DNA of 39,641 nt from Conexibacter sp. GTDB taxonomy: Bacteria; Actinomycetota; Thermoleophilia; Solirubrobacterales; Solirubrobacteraceae. Location: assembly GCA_025964325.1 (NCBI GenBank), contig JAOPZA010000071.1:1-39641 (forward strand), written 5' to 3'. Positions 1 through 7,712 of the stretch are shown here, in pieces. The notes under the pieces are model-generated. The model worked only from the letters and a program-made list of their open reading frames with translations. It had not been told where the DNA came from and ran no database searches. Numbering within the stretch: position 1 is the first letter of the stretch; each line of letters begins with the position of its first letter. Position numbers and translations under genes: made by a program.

Positions 1-88
1 GGCTGGCAAGGACGCAGACCCGAAGGAATGCCTCTGGCATTTCGAGTGGTCGAGGACACAGACAGGCGCGGCGAGGACACGCCCGACA

Positions 89-103
89 GGGCAAACGTTG
101 CCT
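89..103 (-). terminator. Possible terminator hairpin after the FAD oxidase
   Basis: GGGCAA and TTGCCT pair around a three-base loop just downstream of the oxidase stop codon. No T-tract follows on the minus strand, so this is a weak candidate. The outer 88 bases of the window hold another small perfect hairpin (AATGCC-TCT-GGCATT, 27-41) and no gene that I can support. Confidence 0.25.
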
Positions 104-112
104 GACACGGCA

Positions 113-1552
113 CTAGCGCCGCCGCCACGCCCGCGGCTCGAGCGCGCGCGGCATCGTGAACCACAGCAGGCCGCGCAGCGCGGTGTCCGCACGCGAGGCC
201 TGCTGGCCGCGCTCCTCCGCCGCCTCGGCGCGCGCGACCGCGCGCTGGATCGTGACCGCGCCGAGCGAGCGCAGCGGCTCCGGCGGCAGGTAGCCGGGTG
301 GGCCGGAGACGAGCGCGGAGGTGGTCAGCTCGTCCACGACGCCGAGCGCGCGGCGCGCGAGGATCCGACCGATCAGCGCGCTCGGCGCGACGCCGTTGCC
401 GGAGAAGCCGACGCCGTACTCGACGTTCTCGTGGTCGCCGAGCGTGCCGACGAACGGCAGGTGACCGGGCGCGCGATCGACGGCGCCGCCCCAGGCGTGC
501 GTCACCCGCACGCCGGCGAGCTGGGGAAACCAGCGCCGCAGGCCGGCGGTCACGGTCGCGACCGTCGTCGCGTCGACCCAGTGCACGGGCCGGATCCGGC
601 CGGCTGTGCCGATCGCGCCGCCGCCGCGGCCGAACGCGATCCGGCCGTCGCGCGTGACCTGGGCGTAGTGCACCAGCAGGCGCGCGTCGCCGAGCAGCTC
701 CCCGCCCGTCCATCCGAGCCCGCGGACGAGCTCCGGGATCGGCTCCGTCACCACGATGTGCGAGCCGACCGGGACGATCGCGCGGCGCAGCTCCCGCATC
801 CGCGCGGCCCATGCGCCGGTCGCGACCACGACCCGCTCGGCCTCGACGCGGCCGGCGCGCGTGACGAGCACGGCCGGCTTCGTCCGCTCGAGCTCCAGCA
901 CCGGGGTGCCCTCGAAGATCCGCACGCCGCGGCGCAGCGCGGCCTCGCGCATGCCGCGCGCGAGCAGCGCCGGCTGGATCGCGGCGGCATCGGTCAGGTG
1001 CACGCCGCGGCGCAGCACGGGTGAGCCGGTGCGGCGCCGCAGCTCCGCGCCGGCGAGCGCCACAACGCGGCCGACGGCGTCGCCGCCGAGCTCCCGCGCG
1101 GCGGCGAGCGGTCCCTCGAAGCTCGCCTCCTGCGCCTGCCCCGTCGCGGCGATCAGCGCCCCGCCACGGCGCAGGTCGCAGTCGATCCCCTCCTCGCCGC
1201 AGAGCTCCTCGATGCGGTCGATCGCGCGGCTCGAGTGCGCCGCCAGCAGCGCCGCCTGCTGCGCGCCGAAGTGCGCGACCAGCGAGTCGAGCTCGTCGTA
1301 CCAGCTCGTCGCCCAGCCGCCGTTGCGGCCCGAGGCGCCGAAGCCGCAGCCCTCCGCCTCCAGCAGCACGATGCGCGTGTCGGGCGCCTCGCGCGCCAGC
1401 TCGAGGGCCGTCCACAGCCCGGTGAAGCCGCCGCCGACGATGCACACGTCGGCGTGAACGGTGCCGGCGAGCGGCGGGCACGCCGCCCCGGCGTCCCGCG
1501 CGAGCGCCTGCTCGAGCCACAAGACGGGGCCGATCCGCAGCGTGTCAGTCAT
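113..1552 (-). CDS. FAD-dependent oxidoreductase (DAO family, amine/amino-acid oxidase type)
   Basis: 479 residues. It belongs to the DAO/GlcD-like flavoprotein family, which oxidises the C-N bond of amino acids or amines. A dinucleotide-binding motif (VCIVGGGFTGLWTALELA, about residues 28-45) is followed by an acidic residue ending strand 2 (VLLEAE), a GASGRNGG segment typical of the family, and a C-terminal GVGFSGNGVAPS flavin-contact loop. The order and motifs resemble gamma-glutamylputrescine oxidase-like proteins, but substrate cannot be read from sequence. I chose the ATG giving MTDTLRIGP because the flavoprotein fold begins shortly after it. An in-frame ATG further upstream (MRIKLEGG) adds a basic, low-complexity stretch. 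The C-terminal 60 residues or so after the FAD loop are extra and Arg/Ala-rich. It is divergent from the response-regulator gene, with 141 bases between them. Confidence 0.85.
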   Translation of the reverse strand: MTDTLRIGPVLWLEQALARDAGAACPPLAGTVHADVCIVGGGFTGLWTALELAREAPDTRIVLLEAEGCGFGASGRNGGWATSWYDELDSLVAHFGAQQAALLAAHSSRAIDRIEELCGEEGIDCDLRRGGALIAATGQAQEASFEGPLAAARELGGDAVGRVVALAGAELRRRTGSPVLRRGVHLTDAAAIQPALLARGMREAALRRGVRIFEGTPVLELERTKPAVLVTRAGRVEAERVVVATGAWAARMRELRRAIVPVGSHIVVTEPIPELVRGLGWTGGELLGDARLLVHYAQVTRDGRIAFGRGGGAIGTAGRIRPVHWVDATTVATVTAGLRRWFPQLAGVRVTHAWGGAVDRAPGHLPFVGTLGDHENVEYGVGFSGNGVAPSALIGRILARRALGVVDELTTSALVSGPPGYLPPEPLRSLGAVTIQRAVARAEAAEERGQQASRADTALRGLLWFTMPRALEPRAWRRR

Positions 1553-1678
1553 CGTGCGCGATCCCGCCGGCGCCCCCGGAGAGGAACCGCGATCGTCCTG
1601 GCGCCGCCGGCGGTCACGGCCACCTTCTAGCTTGATTCGCATGCTTTCGCAAGGGACGAGCCGCTCGAGGCCGTCGCG

Positions 1679-1684
1679 TACGCT
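1679..1684 (+). promoter_or_regulatory. -10 box (TACGCT), predicted leaderless promoter of the response regulator
   Basis: TACGCT matches TANNNT and ends nine bases before the ATG at 1694. Transcription starting about seven bases downstream would leave almost no 5' UTR. No convincing -35 box and no Shine-Dalgarno sequence are visible. Confidence 0.5.
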
Positions 1685-1693
1685 CTGAGGGCC

Positions 1694-2359
1694 ATGTCCA
1701 AGCCCCTCGTCCTGCTCGTCGACGACGACGCACCGGTGCTGCGGATGCTCCAGCGGACGCTCGGCGCGGACGGCTACGACGTGCGCGCGGCGCCCGACGG
1801 CGGCGCCGCGCTGGCGGAGGTCGAGCGCTCGGTCCCGGACCTGATCGTGCTCGACGTCGCGATGCCGGGGATGGACGGGCTCGCGGTCGCGCGGCGGCTG
1901 CGCGGCAGAGGGCTCGCGACCCCGATCCTGCTGCTGACCGCCCGCGACGCGATCGAGGACCGCGTCGCCGGCCTCGACGCCGGGGCCGACGACTACCTCG
2001 TCAAGCCGTTCGCCTCCGAGGAGCTGAGCGCCCGCGTGCGGGCGTTGCTGCGCCGCGGCCGCGCCGTGCCCGAGCTGCTCGCCTTCGCCGACGTGACGCT
2101 CGACCCCGCCACGCGCCGCGGCGACCGCGCCGGCCGCGACCTCGAGCTGACCGGGCGCGAGGCCGAGCTGCTCGCGCTGCTGCTGCGCGACCCGCGCACG
2201 ATCGTCTCGCGCGAGCGCGCGCTGGAGGAGGTCTGGGGCGGCGAGTTCGAGGCGCAGCCGAACGTCGTCGACCGCTACGTCGCGTACCTCCGTCGCAAGC
2301 TCGGCGCGCCGCCGCTGATCCGCACGGTTCGCGGGATCGGCTTCGTCCTCGATGCCTGA
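1694..2359 (+). CDS. OmpR/PhoB-family response regulator
   Basis: 221 residues: receiver domain (about 5-115) followed by a winged-helix Trans_reg_C DNA-binding domain (about 125-219). The acidic pocket (VDDD, 10-12), phospho-acceptor D54 in VLDVAMPGMDG, T82 and K104 (YLVKPFA) are all present, so it should be phosphorylatable. The DNA-binding half has the expected RREAEL-like helix, RYVAYLRRKL and the terminal IRTVRGIGFVL hairpin. It is the first gene of a module with the sensor kinase, LolA-like protein and ABC transporter and presumably controls that module, as is common for regulators encoded beside an ABC exporter (inference). Overall it resembles MprA/PrrA-type actinobacterial regulators; exact orthology is not claimed. 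Confidence 0.93.
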   Translation: MSKPLVLLVDDDAPVLRMLQRTLGADGYDVRAAPDGGAALAEVERSVPDLIVLDVAMPGMDGLAVARRLRGRGLATPILLLTARDAIEDRVAGLDAGADDYLVKPFASEELSARVRALLRRGRAVPELLAFADVTLDPATRRGDRAGRDLELTGREAELLALLLRDPRTIVSRERALEEVWGGEFEAQPNVVDRYVAYLRRKLGAPPLIRTVRGIGFVLDA

Positions 2360-2410
2360 GACCGGCGACCACGCGAGCCGACGCTTCGCGGTCGGCTTCG
2401 TCCTCGACGG

Positions 2411-3865
2411 ATGACCTTCTCGCTCCACACGCGCGTCGCGGCGGCGACCGCTCTCGCGATCGCGATCGCGGTCGCGCTGCTGGGCGCGGCGACGCTGTCG
2501 CTGGTCGACCGCCAGCTGCACCGCTCGCTCGACCGCGCGCTGAAGGCGCGCGCCGCCGAGGTCGCGCGGCTGGCGGCGACGACGCCGAAGCTGATCACCG
2601 CCGCCGGCGTGCTCGAGGGCCGCGTCGGGACGAGCGCCGCCTACGTGCAGATCCTCGACCGCCAGGGCCGGATCGTCGCCCGCTCCGGGGCGCTCGGCGG
2701 TCGCGTGCTGCCGGACGACGCGCCGCTGCGGCGCGCGCTGCGCGACCGCACCGCGAGCTACGGCGCGGCGCAGCTCGGCGACGAGCCGCTGCGCGTCTAC
2801 GCCGCGCCGCTCGGCCAGCTCGGCAACGGCGCCGCGGCCGGCGGCGCGGTCGCGGTCGCCGGCTCGACCAGCGGGATCTCCGGTACCGTCGAGCCGCTGC
2901 GCGGGCTGGTGCTGCTGGCCGCGCTGGCGGCGGCGCTGATCGCCGGCGCCGCCTCGGTCCTGCTGACGCGCCGGGCGCTGCGGCCGTTGACGCGGCTGAC
3001 GAGCGGCGCGGAGGCGATCGCGCGCACGGGCGACCCGGGCCGGCGGCTGCCAGGCGGCTCTGCAGCGGCCGAGCCGCGCGACGAGGTCGGTCGCCTCGCG
3101 GCGACGCTCAACACGATGCTGGCCTCGCTGGAGCGCGCCAGCGACCGCGAGCGGCGCTTCGTCGACGACGCCTCGCACGAGCTGCGCACGCCGCTGACGG
3201 CGCTGCGCGGCAACGCCGCCTACGTCGCCAACCACGGCGCCGACCCCGAGGCGCTGGCCGACATCGAGGCCGACGCGGAGCGGCTCGCCGGCCTGCTCGA
3301 CGACCTGCTCGCGCTCGCCCGCGAGGACGCCGCCGCGCCACCTGCGGACGAGGTCGTCGAGCTGGCTCCGCTCGCACGCGACGTCGCCGGCGGCGAGGCG
3401 CGCGACGGCGGCGACGCGCCGGTCGCGGTCGAGGTCCTGCCCGGGGGCGAGGACGCGCGCGTGCGCGGCGACCGCGCCGCGCTCGCGCGTGCGCTGCGCA
3501 ACCTGGTCGAGAACGCGCGCCGCCACGGGCCGCCCGGGGGCGCGGTGACGATCACGGTCGCGACAGGCGTGCGTACCGCACGCGTCGCCGTCTCGGACAC
3601 GGGTGCGGGGTTGACGCCGGCCGAGGCCGAGCGCGCCTTCGCGCGCTTCTGGCGCGGCAGCGGCGCAGCGCCCGGCGGATCCGGGCTCGGTCTCGCGATC
3701 GTCCGCTCGACGGCCGAGCGCCACGGCGGCCGGGTGACGGTCGCGGGCGCCACCTTCACGCTCGAGCTGCCGCTGGCGGCCGGCACCGCCGCGGCGCCCC
3801 TCAGAGAACTCTCCAAGTCCGCGGGTACAACATGGGCGCACTCGAACGCGAAGGGACGTAGATGA
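2411..3865 (+). CDS. Sensor histidine kinase
   Basis: 484 residues. Membrane segment 1 at about 10-30, an extracytoplasmic sensor region of about 135 residues, membrane segment 2 at about 165-187, then HAMP (about 190-245), HisKA with DDASHELRTPLTALRG (H256 is the phospho-acceptor) and HATPase_c with N box NLVENARRHG, G1 box DTGAGL and G2 box GSGLGLAIV. It is the cognate partner of the upstream regulator: 51 bases separate them and part of that gap duplicates the end of the regulator gene. Its stop overlaps the start of the next gene (ATGA), indicating translational coupling. The sensed signal is unknown. The downstream LolA-like protein might take part in sensing (inference). Confidence 0.93.
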   Translation: MTFSLHTRVAAATALAIAIAVALLGAATLSLVDRQLHRSLDRALKARAAEVARLAATTPKLITAAGVLEGRVGTSAAYVQILDRQGRIVARSGALGGRVLPDDAPLRRALRDRTASYGAAQLGDEPLRVYAAPLGQLGNGAAAGGAVAVAGSTSGISGTVEPLRGLVLLAALAAALIAGAASVLLTRRALRPLTRLTSGAEAIARTGDPGRRLPGGSAAAEPRDEVGRLAATLNTMLASLERASDRERRFVDDASHELRTPLTALRGNAAYVANHGADPEALADIEADAERLAGLLDDLLALAREDAAAPPADEVVELAPLARDVAGGEARDGGDAPVAVEVLPGGEDARVRGDRAALARALRNLVENARRHGPPGGAVTITVATGVRTARVAVSDTGAGLTPAEAERAFARFWRGSGAAPGGSGLGLAIVRSTAERHGGRVTVAGATFTLELPLAAGTAAAPLRELSKSAGTTWAHSNAKGRR

Positions 3866-5073
3866 AACGCCTGAGGACCATTACCACCCGCCGCCTGCTC
3901 GGAGTCGCCGTCGGCCTCGTCGTGCTGATCGCCGGCGCCGGCATCGCGCAGGCCGCGCTCAGCGGCGGCGGCACGAAGCCGCAGCCGAAGCCGCTCGCCA
4001 CGGCGCTCCACGACGGCGTCGCCCAGGCGCCGACGGTCAAGGGCGTGACGGCGAACATCAAGTTCAGCAACCGCCTGATCACGCAGGGCGCGTTGCCGCA
4101 GGGCACCTCCTCGCCGCTGATGAGCGGCGCCGACGGCCGCCTCTGGATCGCGAACGACGGCCGCTTCCGGATCGAGCTGCAGTCGCAGGCCGGTGACGCG
4201 CAGATCGTCTCCGACGGCAAGGTCGTGACGATCTACGACGCCTCGCTGAACACCGCATACCGGATCGCGCTGCCGCAGGACACGAGCACGCAGGCGCCGC
4301 AGGGCAGCGACGCGCCGCCGACGCTCGCCCAGATCCAGAGAACGCTGACCGAGATCAGCAACCAGTGGAGCCTCTCGGGCGCGACGCCCGGGAACACCGC
4401 CGGGCAGCCGAGCTACACCGTCCGGATCACGCCGAAGGGCGACGGCGGCCTCCTCGGTGCCGCCGAGCTGGCCTGGGACGCGAACCACGGCACGCCGCTG
4501 CGCGCCGCGATCTACGCCCAGGGCGACAGCAAGCCGGTGCTCGAGCTGGCCGCGACCGGCATCTCCTACGGCTCGATCTCCCAGTCCGACGTGACCGTCA
4601 CCCCGCCGGCCGGCACGAAGATCCAGGATCTCGTCCCGCAGAGCGCGGCCGGCGGCTCCGCCGATCACGGGAAGGCCGACCACGGGAAGAAGGTCACGGG
4701 CGTGCAGGCGGTGCAGGCGCAGCTGCCCTTCAAGCTCGCGGCGCCCGACACGCTCGCCGGACTGCCGCGCCAGCAGGTCTGGCTCGCCGGCTCCAAGCAG
4801 CACGGCTCGGCCGTCGTCACGTACGGCAAGGGTCTCGGCGGGATCGCCGTGATCGAGTCGCAGGCGAAGGCGACCGGCCAGAGCGGCACGCCGTCGAAGG
4901 GCGAGGGCCACGGCCTCTCGCTGCCGTCGATCAACATCAACGGCGCGACGGGGCAGGAGCTGTCGACCGCGCTCGGGACGGGCGTGACGTTCGCGAAGGG
5001 CGGCGTCGACTACGTCGTCGTCGGCTCGGTGCCGGCGCAGGCAGCCGAAACCGCCGCCCGCGAGCTCGGATGA
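3862..5073 (+). CDS. Membrane-anchored LolA-like protein
   Basis: 403 residues. The N-terminus is a basic stretch (MKRLRTITTRR) plus one hydrophobic segment (about 13-32) ending IAQAAL, so it is exported as an anchored or secreted protein. The following region (about 45-240) alternates short strands (TANIKFSNRLI, GRFRIELQSQAGDAQIVSDGKVVTIYD) like the LolA/LppX beta-barrel half-fold used to carry lipophilic molecules. This is a fold-level guess from pattern. The C-terminal part (about 270-403) is a second domain with a GxxYVVVGS ending that I do not recognise. It is coupled by ATGA overlaps to the kinase before it and the ABC ATPase after it. Because it is cotranscribed with an ABC-2 exporter, it may bind the exported lipid or the signal. 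Confidence 0.7.
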   Translation: MKRLRTITTRRLLGVAVGLVVLIAGAGIAQAALSGGGTKPQPKPLATALHDGVAQAPTVKGVTANIKFSNRLITQGALPQGTSSPLMSGADGRLWIANDGRFRIELQSQAGDAQIVSDGKVVTIYDASLNTAYRIALPQDTSTQAPQGSDAPPTLAQIQRTLTEISNQWSLSGATPGNTAGQPSYTVRITPKGDGGLLGAAELAWDANHGTPLRAAIYAQGDSKPVLELAATGISYGSISQSDVTVTPPAGTKIQDLVPQSAAGGSADHGKADHGKKVTGVQAVQAQLPFKLAAPDTLAGLPRQQVWLAGSKQHGSAVVTYGKGLGGIAVIESQAKATGQSGTPSKGEGHGLSLPSININGATGQELSTALGTGVTFAKGGVDYVVVGSVPAQAAETAARELG

Positions 5074-6083
5074 GCGCGGTGGTCCATCCGATCGAGGCGC
5101 GCGGACTGGTCAAGCGCTACGACCACATCACAGCCGTCGACCATGTCGACCTGACGGTCGAGGCCGGCACCGTCTACGGCTACCTCGGCCCGAACGGCGC
5201 CGGCAAGACGACGTCGCTGCGGATGCTGCTGGGCCTGATCCGTCCGGACGAGGGCAGCGCGCGCCTCTTCGGCCGCGATCCGATCGAGGAGGGGGCGGCG
5301 GCGCTCGAGGGCGTCGCCGGCTTCGTCGAGGCGCCGCGCTTCTACCCCTACCTGTCGGCGCGGCGCAACCTCGAGCTGATGGCCACGCTCGACGGCGGCG
5401 ACGCCGGCGACCGGATCGACGACGCGCTCGCGACCGTCGACCTGACCGAGCGCGAGGACGACAAGGTCAAGGGCTACTCGCACGGGATGAGACAGCGCCT
5501 CGGGATCGCGGCGGCGCTGCTGCGCGACCCGCGGCTGCTGCTGCTCGACGAGCCGACGACCGGGCTCGACCCGGCCGGCATGCGCGATATGCGCCAGCTC
5601 GTCCGGCGGCTCGCGGCCGACGGGATCACGGTCATGCTCTCGTCTCACCTGATGACCGAGGTCGAGGAGCTGTGCGACCGGCTCGCGATCGTCCGCTCGG
5701 GGCGCGTGATCTACGAGGGCGGGCTGACGGAGCTGCTGCGCTCGACCGGTCAGCGCTACCGCCTGCGGACGACCGACGACCGCCGTGCCGCCGAGGTGCT
5801 CGCGCACCAGGGCGGCGTCGGCGAGGTCGAGCAGGGCGAGGACGGGCTGTCGTTCGCCGCCGACGAGGGGATCGTCGCCGAGCTGTCGATCGCGCTCGTC
5901 GAGTCGGGCGTCGGGCTGACCGCGCTGGTGCCCGCCGCGGCCTCGCTGGAGGACCTCTTCTTCGAGCTGACCGAAGATGCGGCGGAACCCTCGCCTAGCG
6001 GCTCGGGTTCCGTTGGGAGAACTCGCCCAGAGGCTCGTTCTTCCGGCGGTGCGGCAGCGCTTGGCGAGCAGGTTCGGTCATGA
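5070..6083 (+). CDS. ABC transporter ATP-binding protein
   Basis: 337 residues. Walker A GPNGAGKTTS (K46), signature YSHGMRQRLG, Walker B LLLLDEPTTGLD and a switch histidine in MLSSHLM are all intact. This is the layout of drug/lipid-export ATPases (DrrA/CcmA-like). A C-terminal regulatory part (about 220-305) ends at EDLFFELTE, where family members normally stop. A Pro/Ser/Gly-rich tail of about 30 residues follows and its DNA contains an inverted repeat (5983-6012). ATG overlaps the stop of the LolA-like gene and its own stop overlaps the permease start. It powers the permease encoded next. The substrate is unknown. Confidence 0.93.
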   Translation: MSAVVHPIEARGLVKRYDHITAVDHVDLTVEAGTVYGYLGPNGAGKTTSLRMLLGLIRPDEGSARLFGRDPIEEGAAALEGVAGFVEAPRFYPYLSARRNLELMATLDGGDAGDRIDDALATVDLTEREDDKVKGYSHGMRQRLGIAAALLRDPRLLLLDEPTTGLDPAGMRDMRQLVRRLAADGITVMLSSHLMTEVEELCDRLAIVRSGRVIYEGGLTELLRSTGQRYRLRTTDDRRAAEVLAHQGGVGEVEQGEDGLSFAADEGIVAELSIALVESGVGLTALVPAAASLEDLFFELTEDAAEPSPSGSGSVGRTRPEARSSGGAAALGEQVRS

Positions 6084-6952
6084 GCGCGACGGCTTCCGCG
6101 CCGCGGGCGACGGCTGCGCCGCGTGCGCACAGCCGGCGCCCGAGCATCGCCGGGATCTACGTCTGGGAGCTGCGCAAGCTGCGGGCGCAGAAGCGCACGT
6201 ACCTCGGGCTCGGCTCGGCGGTCGTGATCCCGGTCATCTTCGTCGTGTCGCTGATGCTGCAGAGCGGCGACGTGAACGACGTGCCGTTCGGTCGCTACGT
6301 GCGGCAGACCGGCCTCGCGATCCCACCCGTGCTGCTGCTGTTCAGCTCGATCTGGCTGCTGCCGCTGATCGTCTCGCTCGTCGCCGGCGACATCGTCGCG
6401 AACGAGGACGGCAACGGCACGCTGAAGACGATCCTGACGCGCTCGGTCGACCGTCAGCAGATCTGGCTCGCGAAGATGCTCGCGGCCTTCACCTACGCGG
6501 TGCTGGCGCTCGTGCTGTTCGCCGGCGTCGGCCTGCTGCTGGGCGGCCTGCGCTACGGCTTCCACCCGCTGACGTCGCTGTCGGGCACGAGAATCGGGGC
6601 CGGTCGCGCGCTCGCGCTGATGGGCGCGTCCCTGCTGGCCTACCTGATTCCGCTGTGCGCGCTCGCGGCGATCGCGCTGCTGCTCTCGACCGTGACGCGC
6701 AACTCGGCCGCTGCCGTCGTCGGCGCGCTGATGGCATCGCTGATCATGCAGCTGCTCGGCGTCATCTCGGGCCTCGGCTTCCTCAAGCCCTACCTGCTCT
6801 CGACGCAGTTCGACGCGTGGCAAGGGCTGTTGCGAGAGCCAGCCGACTGGGCGCCGATCGTGCGCTCGGCGTGGGTGTCGGCGTGCTACGGGATCCCCGC
6901 GCTGCTGATCGGGTTGACGAACTTCGTGCGACGCGACGTGACGGGCGGCTAG
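6080..6952 (+). CDS. ABC-2 type transporter permease
   Basis: 290 residues with about six membrane segments (roughly 41-60, 80-103, 130-155, 178-203, 208-232, 262-282) after a basic, Ala/Pro-rich N-terminus. The motif VAGDIVANEDGNGTLKTILTRSVDR between segments 2 and 3 is typical of NatB/ABC-2 permeases. It forms the membrane half of the exporter with the ATPase encoded just upstream (4-base overlap). It is the last gene of the two-component/LolA-like/ABC module. The nitrile hydratase operon begins 65 bases further on. Confidence 0.9.
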   Translation: MSATASAPRATAAPRAHSRRPSIAGIYVWELRKLRAQKRTYLGLGSAVVIPVIFVVSLMLQSGDVNDVPFGRYVRQTGLAIPPVLLLFSSIWLLPLIVSLVAGDIVANEDGNGTLKTILTRSVDRQQIWLAKMLAAFTYAVLALVLFAGVGLLLGGLRYGFHPLTSLSGTRIGAGRALALMGASLLAYLIPLCALAAIALLLSTVTRNSAAAVVGALMASLIMQLLGVISGLGFLKPYLLSTQFDAWQGLLREPADWAPIVRSAWVSACYGIPALLIGLTNFVRRDVTGG

Positions 6953-6968
6953 ACGAAACTGCGCGCTG

Positions 6969-7010
6969 CCCTCCCCCGAGATTTGACTTCTGATCAAATG
7001 TCGGGGAGGG
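6969..7010 (+). promoter_or_regulatory. Long hairpin covering the nitrile hydratase ribosome-binding site
   Basis: The 5' arm (6969-6986, CCCTCCCCCGAGATTTGA) pairs with the 3' arm (6994-7010, TCAAATGTCGGGGAGGG) through 16 pairs with one G-G mismatch and one bulged C, around a seven-base loop. The 3' arm contains GGGGAGGG, the only Shine-Dalgarno-like sequence of the beta-subunit gene, seven bases before its ATG. The structure could mask that site in the mRNA or terminate the upstream transcript (no T-tract follows). As DNA, the central TTTGA-N7-TCAAA could be an operator. Which of these it is cannot be decided from sequence. Confidence 0.6.
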
Positions 7011-7017
7011 TTCCGTC

Positions 7018-7710
7018 ATGGTCGTTCGCAACGGGCCGCATGACCTCGGCGGAGCGCCCGGCTTCGGCCCGATCGACCCGCGTCCCGACGCCGAGCTCTA
7101 TCCGGAGGGCTGGGAGGGGCGCTGCATCGGGGCGATCGTCGCGACGATGGCGGCGGGCGCCTACAACGTCGACGAGTGGCGCGCGCGGATGGAGGAGCTG
7201 CCGGCCGCCGCGCAGTTCGCAATGGGCTACTACCGCCGCTGGTTCTACACGCTCGAGCGCAACCTCGTGCTGCACGACGTGCTGCGCGAGGCGGAGATCG
7301 ACGCGCGCGCCGCGGCGCTCGGTGAGGGCGCGCCGCCACCGCCTCGGCGGCGCGACCCCGAGCTGCTCGCGGCGATCGAGCGCCTGCTGCGCGAGGGCGC
7401 CCCGCTCGCCCGCGAGCTCGCCGTGCCGCCGCGCTTCGCCGTCGGCGCGCGGGTCCGCACGCGGCGGATCCTGGTCGAGCGGCGCGGCGAGCAGCACACG
7501 CGGATGCCGGGCTACGTCCAGGACCGTCGCGGCGTGGTCGAGCGCCGTTACCCGGCGATGACGCTGCCCGATGCGAGCGTGCGCGGCGAGGACCGCGCCG
7601 AGTTCCTGTACGCGGTCAGCTTCGCCGCCAGCGACCTGTGGCCGGACGGCGCCGCCGACGTGCGCGTCTCGGCGGATCTGTTCGAGAGCTACCTGATCGC
7701 GGAGGCGTGA
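7018..7710 (+). CDS. nthB: Nitrile hydratase subunit beta
   Basis: 230 residues. This is the beta chain of nitrile hydratase, which with alpha hydrates nitriles to amides at a low-spin metal centre. The N-terminal signature is present (GPHDLGGAPGFGPI), followed by the helical domain (EGWEGRCIGAIVATMAAGAYNVDEWRARME, then YYRRWFYTLERNLVLHDVL). The C-terminal SH3-like barrel has MPGYVQDRRGVVER and ends LWPDG...VRVSADLFESYL, as in the family. Arginines in YYRRW and QDRRG are in the positions that contact the oxidised cysteines of alpha. Gene order beta-alpha-accessory is the one usual for cobalt-type enzymes. The Shine-Dalgarno sequence lies in the preceding hairpin. Confidence 0.93.
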   Translation: MVVRNGPHDLGGAPGFGPIDPRPDAELYPEGWEGRCIGAIVATMAAGAYNVDEWRARMEELPAAAQFAMGYYRRWFYTLERNLVLHDVLREAEIDARAAALGEGAPPPPRRRDPELLAAIERLLREGAPLARELAVPPRFAVGARVRTRRILVERRGEQHTRMPGYVQDRRGVVERRYPAMTLPDASVRGEDRAEFLYAVSFAASDLWPDGAADVRVSADLFESYLIAEA

Positions 7711-7712
7711 CG

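Noticed and set aside
1553-3841. Very long minus-strand open frame continuing upstream of the FAD oxidase
   Set aside because: It is antisense to the response regulator and sensor kinase, whose domains are complete. Its Arg/Gly/Ala-rich translation is the usual by-product of GC-rich codons.
4365-5069. Upstream extension of the ABC ATPase frame
   Set aside because: It overlaps the LolA-like gene in another phase and encodes Arg-rich text. The ATG at 5070 fits both the ATPase N-terminus and the ATGA overlap.
6969-7010. Simple rho-independent terminator of the ABC operon
   Set aside because: No T-tract follows and the 3' arm is the ribosome-binding site of the next gene. Termination is kept only as an alternative.
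7638-7712. Earlier start for nitrile hydratase alpha
   Set aside because: It would overlap the beta-subunit gene and add Arg-rich residues not found in the family; ATG 7713 matches the normal length.
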